Part shown: in pieces, positions 61,438 to 64,000 of the stretch | Numbering within the stretch: the first letter of the stretch is position 1 | How the letters are laid out: each line of letters opens with the position of its first letter | Assembly (NCBI RefSeq): GCF_001625215.2 | Contig: NC_030388.2 | Coordinates: forward strand, 19,466,058 to 19,530,057 | Reading direction: 5' to 3' | From: Daucus carota subsp. sativus | Lineage: Eukaryota > Streptophyta > Magnoliopsida > Apiales > Apiaceae | DNA length: 64,000 nt | Made by a program: the position numbers and the translations under genes | The notes under the pieces: model-generated | The model's input: the letters and a program-made list of their open reading frames with translations, nothing else | What the model was told of the DNA's origin: nothing | Database searches by the model: none

Positions 61438-63878
61438 ATGTCAACTAGGGAAGTGGACATTGCATGGGAACATTGCACCCATGAGGGTGAAGGAAATAAG
61501 AAAAGGGCAAAGTTGGTATTGGGCATCAACAGGTTTAAACAACACCTTGCTAGAGTAGGGACAGATGTTACAGGTTGCCCTAATGTACCTGCACAAGTGT
61601 CCCATGAAACACTACAGAGGCTTGTCCAAAAGTTTGAGCAAAAGGCTGGCCAGGTTTCATTTGGAAGGGCACAATCAAGAGACCACGAACCAAATGCTAG
61701 TGGTATCCCAGTTTCCACCTTTCCCCACCTTAAAGTAGCTTATAAGGTATAATTACAACTTGTTTGATGTAGCCATCACCACAAAACATATAATACACCA
61801 ATACACACTATAATATCGAATATATTGATGCACTTGGACACACCAAATTAAGACTTTTAATTACTTAGCATAATTATTGCTTTGATGGTGATATGCAGGG
61901 AATAATAGGAGCATGCAGTGAGGAAGCTGCACTTGCAGTTTATCCTGGCTGTCAGTTAGATCCATGCGAGACATCTGAGAATGCAGTGCAGGTTCTTCAC
62001 ATTTCTACTAATTACTACTTCAACGAACTGTTGCAGTTATTTTATCATCTTTACCCAATATATGTGTGAAGTAACTTAATTTTTACTCTTGAGATTAATA
62101 AGTAGGACATGATATCTTGGTAAAAATAAGAAATCATTTTAAGTTTATACAACCTTATATGATACATAATATTTCCCATGCATTGTCCAGCTCAGTTAAT
62201 ATACCAATACCCGGTTTCGTAATTTTCTTTTTAAATAAATAATGCAGGCAGTTGAATCTCATGGGGCTGCAGAGTAGTCATTCCCATAGAAAATTCATTG
62301 GGTGGGAGTTTTGCTGAAAACTACGATTTAATCAATTCTCACCAGCTGCACATTGTTGGTGAAGTTGAAGTATCCACCAACTTCTGCCTCCTAGCACGAC
62401 CTGGCGTCAAACTAGAACAGTTGAAACGTGTTCTAGGACATCCACAGGTCAGCAATAATCTATGATGTGATGTCACAATTATATATCGTCTTATATAGTT
62501 CAATACTTCAATTTATCAATTGACAACTTGTTGCTCATCGGCAGGCACTTGGGCAAACCAAAACGTTCCTGGGTAACCTGGGTGTTGAAAAAGACATTGT
62601 TATTGATGATCCATATTATCCTCAGGTGATCTCCAGTTATCTAATTGTCATCCCGTTCAATATTTGTATCAGTCACCTTTGTTCCCTAAACCACATTGTT
62701 TGGTCCAGCTTATACTATCATATAAGCAAGAAACCACTGGTCTTGTAATTGGTACCGCCGAAGACCACACTGGTGTAATCGGAAGTGAAAAAGCTGTTGG
62801 ATTATATAACTTGCATGTAGTTGCAAGAGGAATCCAGGTAAAATTTCTTGAATCATCTGGTTTCCTTATTTACGTTTAGTCTAGGAGGTTATATTATATA
62901 TGTTCATTAAATATGACATTTATAATATATGATTTCTTGGTGCAGGACGGAAATAAGGGAAGTATTACCCGTTTCTGGATACTAGCTAGAGATCCTATAG
63001 TTCCTACAAATGACGGGTCCTTCAAAGTATGTAGTGGAAAATTCTTTAAATTTTTCATCAGTAATTTCTTGTTTTAAATTTCCTATGCAAGTTCTTTGTG
63101 TTCCTTTTCAGACGAGCCTTGTATTCACTCTGCGAACCCTAAAGATGTGCATAAAACCCTTTCAGTATTTGCAACCAGTAAAACATTAAAGCTCACAAAG
63201 GTAAGCATGCTACAAAGGAAACTAAATCAATTATGTGAAGCTAGTGAATATGTACAGGTTAAAAGTTGTTTCTCTTCGTCGTGGTTGTAGGTTGTGAGCA
63301 GGCCTCAAAGAAATATACTACCGAATGTGGCTGATAGATCCACTGAAGGGTGAGTAAGTTGTATTTTTCTTAGTCCACTATTTTCAGGATTCGAAGAAAA
63401 TATATAATTTATTTGACATCTTTTTTTGTAAACACTAACAGAATTAAACAGTTCGTAATTCGGCTTATATGTAACGGTCAAATTCATTAATGCAGGTGCT
63501 TTGATTATCTCTTTTATGTTGATTTTGAAGTCAGGGAAGAGTCAGATGTAGAGTATGTTGTCACAAAACTTAAGGTTTGGTTTACTCCACCTAAACACAT
63601 TATATTGGAAGACATATCATTGATCTTATTCAATGTAAAAATGGTCCTAACTTCGCACGGTAGGAATCACCGACCAGTGACCTACTTGTCCATAATAACA
63701 AATTTTGCTTCCACCCAGAAAATATAGAGCTCATAACCATGATGATCGGTATAAATCTCTCACATAGGTAAATTGTTATAGTAATCTGATTATATGTTAA
63801 ATGTTACAGGATTTCGCTACATCGGTTCGTATACTTGGATCATATCCAATAATAGTAGTCAACAATGGTGCTCGATGA
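61438..63878 (+). pseudogene. Unit 6: BED finger-dehydratase fusion, finger deleted and frameshifted
   Basis: All ten exons are recognisable: 61438-61746, 61899-61991, 62248-62447, 62545-62625, 62727-62837, 62946-63026, 63112-63200, 63291-63349, 63496-63574 and 63810-63878. An 18 bp in-frame loss in exon 1 removes residues 26-31 (CNYCSK), so both first cysteines of the zinc finger are gone. In exon 3 one base is missing after GGGGCTG (about 62,269), which shifts the frame straight into TAG. In exon 7 four bases are missing (CTGCGAACCC, about 63,137), a second frameshift. The copy cannot make the enzyme. The loss of the finger first, in frame, then frameshifts, is one possible order of events; the order cannot be shown from one copy. 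Confidence 0.93.
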
Positions 63879-64000
63879 CCGACTCGATTAATTGGCTACT
63901 TGACCAATTCAATATATTTTTGTAAATTAATTTGTTGATCTTATTTTCTTCTTGTTATTCAGACGTATATTACAATCTGTTAAATTAGTTTTTTTAAATA
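63879..64000 (+). repeat. Start of the 3' flank of unit 6
   Basis: Matches the 3' flank of units 3-5 (ACCGACTCGATTAATTGGCT and on) to the window end, so the array may continue beyond the window. Confidence 0.85.

Overview
The window is nuclear DNA of a flowering plant, very probably a eudicot: GT-AG introns, AT-rich intergenic DNA, plant-specific families (NPH3/BTB, plant-type CCC1, S-locus receptor kinase, arogenate dehydratase) and several classes of plant transposon. The species cannot be named from the sequence.

Left part (1-19,204), normal gene space. A possible last exon of an upstream gene and a Helitron 3' end lie before an intact NPH3-domain BTB gene (3,696-6,620, 4 exons, 633 aa). 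It is followed on the same strand by an intact cation-chloride cotransporter CCC1 gene (7,495-19,204, 13 exons, 969 aa) whose introns carry several MITEs. These two genes match the Arabidopsis neighbours At1g30440 and At1g30450, so this is conserved gene order.

Middle and right part (about 21,400-64,000), a young tandem array. The repeat unit is about 5.45 kb: a roughly 3 kb spacer plus a 10-exon gene. The gene encodes an unusual fusion: an N-terminal BED-type zinc finger of the hAT-transposase kind, followed in frame by a prephenate/arogenate dehydratase (PDT) domain and an ACT domain (ADT2-like). The finger stands where a plastid transit peptide is expected. Units seen: unit 1 (decayed spacer plus a BED exon fragment at 25.7 kb), unit 2 (exons 5-10 only, 27.9-29.1 kb), unit 3 (32,247-34,705, complete but with a lost splice donor), unit 4 (38,076-40,535) and unit 5 (43,535-46,006), both apparently intact at 397 aa, and unit 6 (61,438-63,878, finger deletion and two frameshifts). 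A decayed three-fold minirepeat of PDT exon 3 lies left of the array at 21.4 kb.

Between units 5 and 6 the array is broken by an unrelated block (47,164-57,844). It holds an LRR-kinase fragment, a non-autonomous CACTA element, a long AT microsatellite, a LINE remnant, an S-locus-type receptor kinase pseudogene and a GRF zinc-finger pseudogene. Because the spacers are nearly identical, insertions can be read against empty sites in sister copies: one complete 662 bp Helitron and two MITEs with 3 bp TAA target duplications are defined exactly.

All exon structures were derived by eye from splice signals, reading phase and family similarity; no search was run.
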